From: Aristolochia californica
Taxonomy: Eukaryota; Streptophyta; Magnoliopsida; Piperales; Aristolochiaceae
Direction: 5' to 3'
DNA: 64,000 nucleotides
Assembly: GCA_029961685.1 (NCBI GenBank)
Contig: JARWKL010000015.1
Location: forward strand, 12,646,801-12,710,800
How positions within the stretch are numbered: position 1 is the first letter of the stretch; the number at the start of each line of letters is the position of its first letter. The notes below the pieces were generated by a model. The model was given only the letters and a program-made list of their open reading frames with translations, made no database searches and was not told the origin of the DNA. Positions 51,478 to 62,055 of the stretch are shown in pieces. The translations under genes and the position numbers were made by a program.

Positions 51478-53217
51478 GTGGAATTTCCCAAACATGGATT
51501 TTGGAGCTCCTTCTTAGTGCGTGAAATAATTTTCTATTTATTATTATAGTTTTCAAATTTTTTTGCACACATGAACTCTAAAATTTTCATTTTGTTGAGA
51601 TCTTATATCTTTTTTGTTCACGAGGAAAAATGGGAGAGTGAAAACTCACGTTTGGATCTGAAAAAAAAAAAATTTGAAATGCACAAATGCTGAGAGAGAT
51701 AATTCCGAAAAGTACCTGTGATTTTTAAGGATAGACAAAAAGTGGGTTGTTTGGCGCTGGTAAATATCCAACCACTTGAGAATTGTACTTTTTCTACTCC
51801 CCCCTAATTTTTGGATCTGAAGGCCACTTCCATCCTCAACATGCTTGTGGCATGCATATCCACCACACTTAAAACATGTGAGGATCAGTTAGAGGTCCCT
51901 TTCCTATAAAATTCCACGACCCTATTATTAGGGGGTTGTACTAGTGGAATTTCCCAAACATGGATTTTGGAGCTCCTTTTTAGTGCGTGAAATAATTTTC
52001 TATTTATTATTATAGTTTTCAAATTTTTTTGCACACAAGAACTCTAAAATTTTCATTTTGTTGCGATCTTATATCTTTTTTGTTCACGAGGAAAAATGGG
52101 AGAGTGAAAACTTAAGTTTGGATCTGAAAAAAAAAAAAATTTGAAATGCACAAATGCTGGAGAGATAATTCCGAAAAGTATCTGTGATTTTTAAGGACAG
52201 ACAAAAAGTGGGTTGTTTGGCGCTGGTAAATATCCAACCACTTGAGAATTGTACTTTTTCTTCTCCCCCCTAATTTTTGGATCTGAAGGCCACTTGCATC
52301 CTCAACATGCTTGTGGCATGCATATCCACCACACTTAAAACATGTGAGGATCAGTTAGAGGTCCCTTTCCTTTAAAATTCCACCAAGATATTATTAGGGG
52401 GTTGTACTAGTGGAATTTCCCAAACATGGATTTTGGAGCTCATTTTTAGTGCGTGAAATAATTTTCTATTTATTATTATTGTTTTCAAATTTTTTTGCAC
52501 ACATGAACTTTAAAATTTTCATTTTGTTGCGATCTTATATCTTTTTTGTTCACGAGGAAAAGTGGGAGAGTGAAAACTCAAGTTTGGATCTGAAAAAAAA
52601 AAAATTGAAGTGCACAAATGCTGAGAGAGATAATTCGGAAAAGTATCTGTGATTTTTAAGGAGAGACAAAAAGTGGGTTGTTTGCCCCTGGTAAATATCC
52701 ATCCACTTGAGAATTGTTCTTTTTCTACTCCCCCCTAATTTTTGGATCTGAAGGCCACTTGCATCCTCAACATGCTTGTGGCATGCATATCCTCCAAACT
52801 TAAAACATGTGAGGATCAGTTAGAGGTCCTTTTCCTATAAAATTCCACCAAGCTATTATTAGGGGGTTGTACTAGTGGAATTTCCCAAACATGGATTTTG
52901 GAGCTCATTTTTAGTGCGTGAAATAATTTTCTATTTATTATTATAGTTTTCAAATTTTTTTGCACACACGAACTCTAATATTTTCATTTTGTTGCGATCT
53001 TATATCTTTTTTGGTCACGAGGAAAAATGGGAGAGTGAAAACTCAAGTTTGGATCTGAAAAAAAAAAATTTGAAGTGCACAAATACTGAGAGAGATAATT
53101 CCGAAAAGTATCTGTGATTTTTAAGGATAGGCAAAAAGCGGGTTGTTTGGCCCTTGTAAATATCCAACCACTTGAGAATTGTACTTTTTCTACTCCCCCC
53201 TAATTTTTGGATCTGAA

Positions 53218-53242
53218 GGCAACTTGCATCCTCAACGCATGG
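53218..53242 (+). other. Small deletion in the dyad of one monomer
   Basis: The usual CTCAACATGCTTGTGGC is shortened by 4 bp to CTCAACGCATGGC, giving an anchor interval of 461 bp (52875-53336). The matching monomer of superunit 1 (43440-43465) is intact, so the loss happened after the superunit duplication. Confidence 0.85.
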
Positions 53243-53869
53243 CATGCATATCCACCACACTTAAAACATGTGAGGATTAGTTACAGGTCCCTTTCCTATA
53301 AAATTCCACCAAGCTATTATTAGGGGGTTGTACTAGTGGAATTTCCCAAACATGGATTTTGGAGCTCATTTTTAGTGCGTGAAATAATTTTCTATTTATT
53401 ATTATAGTTTTCAAATTTTTTTGCACACATGAACTCTAAAATTTTCATTTTGTTGCGATCTTATATCTTTTTTGTTCACGAGGAAAAAAGGGAGAGTTTT
53501 CACTCAAGTTTGGATCTGAAAAAAAAAAAAAATTGAAATGCACAAATGCTGAGAGAGATAATTCCGAAAAGTATCTGTGATTTTTAAGGATAGGCAAAAA
53601 GTGGGTTGTTTGGCCCTGGTAAATATCCAACCACTTGAGAATTGTACTTTTTCTTCTCCCCCCTAATTTTTGGATCTGAAGGCCACTTGCATCCTCAACA
53701 TGCTTGTGGCATGCATATCCACCACACTTAAAACATGTGAGGATCAGTTAGAGGTCCCTGTCCTTTAAAATTCCACCAAGATATTATTAGGGGGTTGTAC
53801 TAGTGGAATTTCTCAAACATGGATTTTGGAGCTCATTTTTAGTGCGTGAAATAATTTTCTATTTATTAT

Positions 53870-55607
53870 TATAGTTTTCAAATTTTTTTGCACACATGAA
53901 CTCTCGAATTTTCATTTTGTTGCGATCTTATATCTTTTTTGGTCACGAGGAAAAATGGGAGAGTGAAAACTCAAGTTTGGATCTGAAAAAAAAAAAATTG
54001 AAGTACACAAATGCTGAGAGAGATAATTCCGAAAAGTATCTGTGATTTTTAAGGATAGACAAAAAGTGGGTTGTTTGGCCCTAGTAAATATTCATCCACT
54101 TGAGAATTGTACTTTTTCTACTCCCCCCTAATTTTTGGATCTGGAGGCCACTTGCATCCTCAACATGCTTGTGGCATGCTTATCCACCACACTTAAAACA
54201 TGTGATGATCAGTTAGAGGTCCCTTTCCTATAAAATTCCACAAAGCTATTATTAGGGGGTTGTACAAGTGGAATTTCCCAAACATGGATTTTGGAGCTCA
54301 TTTTTAGTGCGTGAAATAATTTTCTATTTATTATTATAGTTTTCAAATTTTTTTGCACACATGAACTCAAAAATTTTCATTTTGTTGCGATCTTATATCT
54401 TTTTTGGTCACGAGGAAAAATGGGAGTTAAAACTCAAGTTTGGATCTGAAAAAAAAAAATTTTGAAGTGCACAAATACTGAGAGAGATAATTCCGAAAAG
54501 TATCTGTGATTTTTAAGGATAGGCAAGAAGCGGGTTGTTTGGCCCTGGTAAATATCCAACCACTTGAGAATTGTACTTTTTCCACTCCCCCCTAATTTTT
54601 GGATCTGAAGGCAACTTGCATCCTCAACATGCTTGTGGCATGCATATCCACCACACTTAAAACATGTGAGGATCAGTTAGAGGTCCCTTTCCTATAAAAT
54701 TGCACCAACCTATTATTAGGGGGTTGTACTAATGGAATTTCCCAAACATGGATTTTGGAGCTCCTTTTTAGTGCGTGAAATAATTTTCTATTTATTATTA
54801 TAGTTTTCAAATTTTTTTGCACACATGCACTCTGAAAATTTCATTTTGTTGCGATCTTATATCTTTTTTGTTCACGAGGAAAAATGGGAGAGTTAAAACT
54901 CAAGTTTGAATCTGAAAAAAAAAAATTTGAATTGCACAAATGCTGAGAGAGATAATTCCGAAAAGTATCTGTGATTTTTAAGGATAGGCAAAAAGTGGGT
55001 TGTTTGGCCCTGGTAAATATCCATCCACTTGAGAATTGTACTTTTTCTACTCCCCCCTAATATTTGGATCTAAAGGCCACTTGCATCCTCAACATGCTTG
55101 TGGCATGCATATCCACCACACTTAAAACATGTGAGGATCAGTTAGAGGTCCCTTTCCTTTAAAATTCCACCAAGATATTATTAGGGGGTTGTACTAGTGG
55201 AATTTCCCAAACATGGATTTTGGAGCTCAGTTTTAGTGCGTGAAATAATTTTCTATTTATTATTATTGTTTTCAAATTTTTTAGCACACATGAACTCTAA
55301 AATTTTCATTTTGTTGCGATCTTATATCTTTTTTGTTCACGAGGAAAAATGGGAGAGTGAAAACTCAAGTTTGGATCTGAAAAAAAAAAAAATTTGAAAT
55401 GCACAAATGCTGGAGAGATAATTCCGAAAAGTATCTGTGATTTTTAAGGATAGACAAAAAGTGGGTTGTTTGGCGCTGGTAAATATCCAACCACTTGAGA
55501 ATTGTACTTTTTCTACTCCCCCCTAATTTTTGGATCTGAAGGCCACTTGCATCCTCAACATGCTTGTGGCATGCATATCCACCACACTTAAAACATGTGA
55601 GGATCAA
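53870..55607 (+). repeat. Nine-monomer-offset block, copy 1
   Basis: Matches 58060-59697 at about 4189 bp (54268/58456, 54732/58920, 55197/59385), and its start recurs at 62056-62640. Linked markers: CTCTCGAATTTTC, GAAGTACACAAATGC, CCCTAGTAAATAT, GTACAAGTGG, GAACTCAAAAATTTTC, a shortened GGGAGT before AAAACTC, AAATACTGAG, TTTTTCCACTCC, CATGCACTCTGAAAATTTC, GGATCTAAAGG and GCTCAGTTTTAG. Confidence 0.86.
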
Positions 55608-57189
55608 TTAGAGGTCACTTTCCTATAAAATTCCACCAAGCTATTATTAGGGGGTTGTACTAGTGGAATTTCCCAAACATGGATTTTGGAGCTCCTTTTT
55701 ACTGCGTGAAATAATTTTCTATTTATTATTATAGTTTTCAAATTTTTTTGCACACTTGAACTCTAAAATTTTCATTTTGTTGCGATCTTATATCTTTTTT
55801 GTTCACGAGGAAAAATGGGAGAGTGAAAACTCAAGTTTGGATCTGAAAAAAAAAAATTTGAAATGCACAAATGCTGAGAGAGATAATTCCGAAAAGTATC
55901 TGTGATTTTTAAGGATAGACAAAAAGTGGGTTGTTTGGCGCTGGTAAATATCCAACCACTTGAGAATTGTACTTTTTCTACTCCCCCCTAATTTTTGGAT
56001 CTGAAGGCCACTTGCATCCTCAACATGCTTGTGGCATGCATATCCACCACACTTAAAACATGTGAGGATCAGTTAGAGGTCAGTTTCCTATAAAATTCCA
56101 CCAAGCTATTATGAGGGGGTTGTACTAGTCGAATTTCCCAAACATGGATTTTAGAGCTCCTTTTTACTGCGTGAAATAATTTTCTATTTATTATTATAGT
56201 TTTCAAATTTTTTTGCACACTTGAACTCTAAAATTTTCATTTTGTTGCGATCTTATATCTTTTTTGTTCACGAGGAAAAATGGGAGAGTGAAAACTCAAG
56301 TTTGGATCTGAAAAAAAAAAAATTTGAAATGCACAAATGCTGAGAGAGATAATTCCAAAAAGTATCTGTGATTTTTAAGGATAGACAAAAAGTGGGTTGT
56401 TTGGCGCTGGTAAATATCCAACCACTTGAGAATTGTACTTTTTCTACTCCCCCCTAATTTTTGGTTCTAAAGGCCACTTCCATCCTCAACATGCTTGTGG
56501 CATGCATATCCACCACACTTAAAACATGTGAGGATCAGTTAGAGGTCCCTTTCCTATAAAATTCCACCAAGCTATTATTAGGGGGTTGTACTAGTGGAAT
56601 TTCCCAAACATGGATTTTGGAGCTCATTTTTTGTGCGTGAAATAATTTTCTATTTATTATTATAGTTTTCAAATTTTTTTGCACACATGAACTCTAAAAT
56701 TTTCATTTTGTTGCGATCTTATATCATTTTTGTTCATGAGGAAAAATGGCAGAGTGAAAACTCAAGTTTGGATCTGTAAAAAAAAAATAATTTGAAATGC
56801 ACAAATGCTGAGAGAGATAATTCTGAAAAGTATCTGTGATTTTTAAGGATAGGCAAAAAGTGGGTTGTTTGGCGCTGGTAAATATCCAACCACTTGAGAA
56901 TTGTACTTTTTCTACTCCCCCCTAATTTTTGGATCTGAAGGCCACTTGCATCCTCAACATACTTGTGGCATGCATATCCACCACACTCAAAACATGTGAG
57001 GATCAGTTAGAGGTCCCTTTCCTATAAAATTCCACCAATCTATTATTAGGGGGTTGTACTAGTGGAATTTCCCAAACATGGATTTTGGAGCTCATTTTTA
57101 GTGCGTGAAATAATTTTCTATTTATTATTATTGTTTTCAAATTTTTTTGCACACATGAACTCTAAAATTTTCATCTTGTTGCGATCTTA

Positions 57190-58059
57190 TATCTTTTTTG
57201 TTCACGAGGAAAAAAATGAGAGTTTTCACTCAAGTTTGGATCTGAAAAAAAAAAGAATTTGAAATGCACAAATGCTGAGAGAGATAATTCCGAAAAGTAT
57301 CTATTATTTTTAAGGATAGGCAAAAAGTGGATTGTTTGCCTATGGTAAATATCCAACCACTTGAGAATTTAACTTTTTCTACTCCCCCGAATTTTTGGAT
57401 CTGAAGGCCACTTGCATCCTCAACATGCTTGTGGCATGCATATCCACCACACTTAAAACATATGAGGTTCAGTTAGAGGTCCCTTTCTTATAAAATTCCT
57501 CAAAGCTATTATTAGGGGGTTGTACAAGTGGAATTTCCCAAACATAGATTTTGGAGCTCATTTTTAGTGCGTGAAATAATTTTCTATTTATTATTATAGT
57601 TTTCAAATTTTTTGCACACATTACTCTAAAATTTTCATTTTGTTGCGATCTTATATCTTTTTTGTTCACGAGGAAAAATGGGAGAGTGGAAACTCAAGTT
57701 TGGATCTGAAAAAAAAAAATTTGAAATGCACAAATGCTGAGAGAGATAATTCCGAAAAGTATATGTGATTTTTAAGGATAGACAAAAAGTGGGTTGTTTG
57801 GCGCTGGTAAATATCCAACCACTTGAGAATTGTACTTTATCTACTCCCCCCTAATTTTTGGATCTGAAGGCCACTTGCATCCTCAACATGCTTGTGGGAT
57901 GCATATCCACCACACTTAAAACATGTGAGGATCAGTTAGAGGTCCCATTCCTATAAAATTCCACCAAGCTATTATTAGGGGGTTGTACTAGTGGAATTTC
58001 CCAAACATGGATTTTGGAGCTCATTTTTAGTGCGTGAAATAATTTTCTATTTATTATTA
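57190..58059 (+). repeat. Short two-monomer variant block, copy 1
   Basis: This block and 61187-62055 share a very distinct set: GAGAGTTTTCACTC after a changed AAAAAAATGAG or AAAAAAAGGAG, AAAAAGAATTTG, GTGGATTGTTTGCC, GAATTTAACTTTTTC, CCCCCGAATTTTTGG, GAGGTTCAG, TTCTTATAAAATTCCTC, ACACATTACTC, TACTTTATCTAC and GTGGGATGC. The change CCTCAAAGC destroys the left arm of the AAATTCCAC inverted repeat while the right arm stays intact. Confidence 0.88.
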
Positions 58060-59697
58060 TAGTTTTCAAATTTTTTTGCACACATGAACTCTCGAATTTT
58101 CATTTTGTTGCGATCTTATATCTTTTTTGGTCACGAGGAAAAATGGGAGAGTGAAAACTCAAGTTTGGATCTGAAAAAAAAAAAATTGAAGTACACAAAT
58201 GCTGAGAGAGATAATTCCGAAAAGTATCTGTGATTTTTAAGGATAGACAAAAAGTGGGTTGTTTGGCCCTAGTAAATATCCATCCACTTGAGAATTGTAC
58301 TTTTTCTACTCCCCCCTAATTTTTGGATCTGAAGGCCACTTGCATCCTCAACATGCTTGTGGCATGCATATCCACCACACTTAAAACATGTGATGATCAG
58401 TTAGAGGTCCCTTTCCTATAAAATTCCACCAAGCTATTATTAGGGGGTTGTACAAGTGGAATTTCCCAAACATGGATTTTGGAGCTCATTTTTAGTGCGT
58501 GAAATAATTTTCTATTTATTATTATAGTTTTCAAATTTTTTTGCACACATGAACTCAAAAATTTTCATTTTGTTGCGATCTTATATCTTTTTTGGTCACG
58601 AGGAAAAATGGGAGTGAAAACTCAAGTTTGGATCTGAAAAAAAAAAATTTTGAAGTGCACAAATACTGAGAGAGATAATTCCGAAAAGTATCTGTGATTT
58701 TTAAGGATAGGCAAAAAGCGGGTTGTTTGGCCCTGGTAAATATCCAACCACTTGAGAATTGTACTTTTTCCACTCCCCCCTAATTTTTGGATCTGAAGGC
58801 AACTTGCATCCTCAACATGCTTGTGGCATGCATATCCACCACACTTAAAACATGTGAGGATCAGTTAGAGGTCCCTTTCCTTTAAAATTCCACCAACCTA
58901 TTATTAGGGGGTTGTACTAGTGGAATTTCCCAAACATGGATTTTGGAGCTCCTTTTTAGTGCGTGAAATAATTTTCTATTTATTATTATAGTTTTCAAAT
59001 TTTTTTGCACACATGCACTCTGAAAATTTCATTTTGTTGCGATCTTATATCTTTTTTGTTCACGAGGAAAAATGGGAGAGTTAAAACTCAAGTTTGAATC
59101 TGAAAAAAAAAAATTTGAATTGCACAAATGCTGAGAGAGATAATTCCAAAAAGTATCTGTGATTTTTAAGGATAGGCAAAAAGTGGGTTGTTTGGCCCTG
59201 GTAAATATCCATCCACTTGAGAATTGTACTTTTTCTACTCCCCCCTAATTTTTGGATCTAAAGGCCACTTGCATCCTCAACATGCTTGTGGCATGCATAT
59301 CCACCACACTTAAAACATGTGAGGATCAGTTAGAGGTCCCTTTCCTTTAAAATTCCACCAAGATATTATTAGGGGGTTGTACTAGTGGAATTTCCCAAAC
59401 ATGGATTTTGGAGCTGAGTTTTAGTGCGTGAAATAATTTTCTATTTATTATTATTGTTTTCAAATTTTTTTGCACACATGAACTCTAAAATTTTCATTTT
59501 GTTGCGATCTTATATCTTTTTTGTTCACGAGGAAAAATGGGAGAGTGAAAACTCAAGTTTGGATCTGAAAAAAAAAAAATTTGAAATGCACAAATGCTGG
59601 AGAGATAATTCCGAAAAGCATCTGTGATTTTTAAGGATAGACTAAAAGTGGGTTGTTTGGCACTGGTAAATATCCAACCACTTGAGAATTGTACTTT
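58060..59697 (+). repeat. Nine-monomer-offset block, copy 2
   Basis: Second copy, with GATGATCAG near 58392, GTACAAGTGG at 58451 and GCTGAGTTTTAG at 59413. Its last two monomers (58920-59849) were copied once more to 59850-60592, again with CATGCACTCTGAAAATTTC and GGATCTAAAGG. A third partial copy begins at about 62056. Confidence 0.85.
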
Positions 59698-60315
59698 TTC
59701 CACTCCCCCCTAATTTTTGCATCTGAAGGCCACTTGCATCCTCAACATGCTTGTGGCATGCATATCCACCACACTTAAAACATGTGAGGATCAGTTAGAG
59801 GTCCCTTTCCTATAAAATTCCACCAACCTATTATTAGGGGGTTGTACTAGTGGAATTTCCCAAACATGGATTTTGGAGCTCCTTTTTAGTGCGTGAAATA
59901 ATTTTCTATTTATTATTATAGTTTTCAAATTTTTTTGCACACATGCACTCTGAAAATTTCATTTTGTTGCGATCTTATATCTTTTTTGTTCACGAGGAAA
60001 AATGGGAGAGTTAAAACTCAAGTTTGAATCTGAAAAAAAAAAAATTTGAATTGCACAAATGCTGAGAGAGATAATTCCGAAAAGTATCTGTGATTTTTAA
60101 GGATAGGCAAAAAGTGGATTGTTTGCCTATGGTAAATATCCATCCACTTGAGAATTGTACTTTTTCTACTCCCCCCTAATTTTTGGATCTAAAGGCCACT
60201 TGCATCCTCAACATGCTTGTGGCATGCATATCCACCACACTTAAAACATGTGATGATCAGTTAGAGGTCCCTTTCCTTTAAAATTCCACCAAGATATTAT
60301 TAGGGGGTTGTATTA

Positions 60316-60592
60316 GTGGAATTTCCCAAACATGGATTTTGGAGCTCATTTTTAGTGCGTGAATTAATTTTCTATTTATTATTATTGTTTTCAAATTTTT
60401 TAGCACACATGAACTCCAAAATTTTCATTTTGTTGCGATCTTATATCTTTTTTGTTCACGAGGAAAAGTGGGAGAGTTGCATCCTCAACATGCTTGTGGC
60501 ATGCATATCCACCACACTTAAAACATGTGAGGATCAGTTAAAGGTCTTTTTCCTATAAAATTCCACCAAGCTATTATTAGGGGGTTGTACTA
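60316..60592 (+). repeat. Truncated monomer (277 bp) with a 189 bp internal deletion
   Basis: This is the only clearly incomplete monomer in the window. The sequence runs normally to GTGGGAGAGT (ending about 60478) and jumps directly to TGCATCCTCAACATGC. It has lost the end of the T-rich third, the A-tract, the GATAATTCCG block, the C6 run and GGATCTGAAGGCCACT. The junction allows only about one base of microhomology (T), which fits end joining or replication slippage better than homologous unequal exchange. Downstream the array resumes in register, and the next monomer (60593) resembles the one at 46820. Confidence 0.95.
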
Positions 60593-61185
60593 GTGGAATT
60601 TCCCAAACATGGATTTTGGAGCTCATTTTTTGTGCATGAAATAATTTTCTATTTATTATTAAAGTTTTCAAATTTTTTTGCACACATGAACTCTATAATT
60701 TTCATTTTGTTGCGATCTTATATCTTTTTTGTTCACGAGGAAAAATGGGAGAGTGAAAACTCAAGTTTGGATCTGAAAAAAAAAAAATTTGAATTGCACA
60801 AATGCTGAGAGAGATAATTCCGAAAAGTATATGTGATTTTTAAGGATAGGCAAAAGGTGGGTTGTTTGGCCCTGGCAAATATCCAACCTCTTGAAAATTG
60901 TACTTTTTCTATTCCCCCCTAATTTTTGGATCTGAAGGCCACTTGCATCCTCAACATGCTTGTGGCATGCATATCCACCACACTTAAAACATGTGAGGAT
61001 CAGTTAGAGGTCCCTTTCCTATAAAATTCCACCAAGCTATTATTAGGGGGTTGTACTAGTGGAATTTCCGAAACATGGATTTTGGAGCTCATTTTTAGTG
61101 CGTGAAATAATTTTCTATTTATTATTATAGTTTTCAAATTTTTTTGCACACATGAACTCTAAAATTTTCCTCTTGTTGCGATCTT
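60593..61185 (+). repeat. Segment shared with 46820-47412
   Basis: Anchors 46820/60593 and 47285/61059 are 13773-13774 bp apart. Shared markers: CATTTTTTGTGC(G/A)TG, ATTATTAAAG, GAATTGCAC, AGTATATGTG, CAAAAGGTGGG, GGCAAATATCC, TTGAAAATTG, a changed GAATTTC(T/C)GAAAC, and CTTGTTGCG near the end. It begins right after the deletion junction, so the truncation and the arrival of this segment may be one event. Confidence 0.83.
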
Positions 61186-61186
61186 A

Positions 61187-62055
61187 TATCTTTTTTGTTC
61201 ACGAGGAAAAAAAGGAGAGTTTTCACTCAAGTTTGGATCTGAAAAAAAAAAGAATTTGAAATGCACAAATGCTGAGAGAGATAATTCCGAAAAGTATCTG
61301 TGATTTTTAAGGATAGGCAAAAAGTGGATTGTTTGCCCATGGTAAATATCCAACCACTTGAGAATTTAACTTTTTCTACTCCCCCGAATTTTTGGATCTG
61401 AAGGCCACTTGCATCCTCAACATGCTTGTGGCATGCATATCCACCACACTTAAAACATGTGAGGTTCAGTTAGAGGTCCCTTTCTTATAAAATTCCTCAA
61501 AGCTATTATTAGGGGGTTGTACAAGTGGAATTTCCCAAACATAGATTTTGGAGCTCATTTTGAGTGCGTGAAATAATTTTCTATTTATAATTATAGTTTT
61601 CAAATTTTTTGCACACATTACTCTAAAATTTTCATTTTGTTGCGATCTTATATCTTTTTTGTTCACGAGGAAAAATGGGAGAGTGGAAACTCAAGTTTGG
61701 ATCTGAAAAAAAAAAAAATTTGAAATGCACAAATGCTGGAGAGATAATTCCGAAAAGTATCTGTGATTTTTAAGGATAGACAAAAAGTGGGTTGTTTGGC
61801 GCTGGTAAATATCCAACCACTTGAGAATTGTACTTTATCTACTCCCCCCTAATTTTTGGATCTGAAGGCCACTTGCATCCTCAACATGCTTGTGGGATGC
61901 ATATCCACCACACTTAAAACATGTGAGGATCAGTTAGAGGTCCCATTCCTATAAAATTCCACCAAGCTATTATTAGGGGGTTGTACTAGTGGAATTTCCC
62001 AAACATGGATTTTGGAGCTCATTTTTAGTGCGTGAAATAATTTTCTATTTATTAT
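61187..62055 (+). repeat. Short two-monomer variant block, copy 2
   Basis: Partner of 57190-58059 at about 3997 bp. Differences include GTTTGCCCATGG (here) against GTTTGCCTATGG, CTGTGATTT against CTATTATTT, and CTGGAGAGATAA against CTGAGAGAGATAA. The combination GTGGATTGTTTGCC is also present in the monomer at 59850 (about 60115), so short conversion tracts between neighbours may be at work. Confidence 0.87.

Larger units (their letters stand above)
36112..57061 (+). repeat. Satellite domain IV: two diverged superunits of about 10-11 kb
   Basis: Anchors: 36112, 36579, 37045, 37510, 37976, 38441, 38907, 39372, 39838, 40303, 40769, 41234, 41700, 42166, 42632, 43098, 43563, 44030, 44496, 44960, 45426, 45889, 46355, 46820, 47285, 47752, 48218, 48683, 49149, 49614, 50080, 50546, 51012, 51478, 51944, 52410, 52875, 53336, 53803, 54268, 54732, 55197, 55663, 56128, 56594. 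Rare variants in the first 24 monomers recur in the same order in the next 21, with the offset stepping by whole monomers, so the block was duplicated and then gained or lost monomers. Confidence 0.85.
47285..57061 (+). repeat. Superunit copy 2 (21 monomers, 9.8 kb)
   Basis: Offsets to copy 1 are 11173 bp (24 monomers) for 36112-37976, 10243 bp (22) for 40769-41234, about 9777 bp (21) for 42166-44030, about 10238 bp (22) for 44960-46355, and 9777 bp (21) again where the next unit starts (47285/57062). Private to this copy are the dimer duplication at 49614-51477 and the monomers around 53870-54731 with CTCTCGAATTTTC, GTGATGATCAG and GTACAAGTGG, which are shared instead with domain V. Confidence 0.84.

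Noticed and set aside
60316..60558. 80-codon open frame across the truncated monomer
   Set aside because: It is created by the 189 bp deletion joining two unrelated frames and has no counterpart elsewhere.
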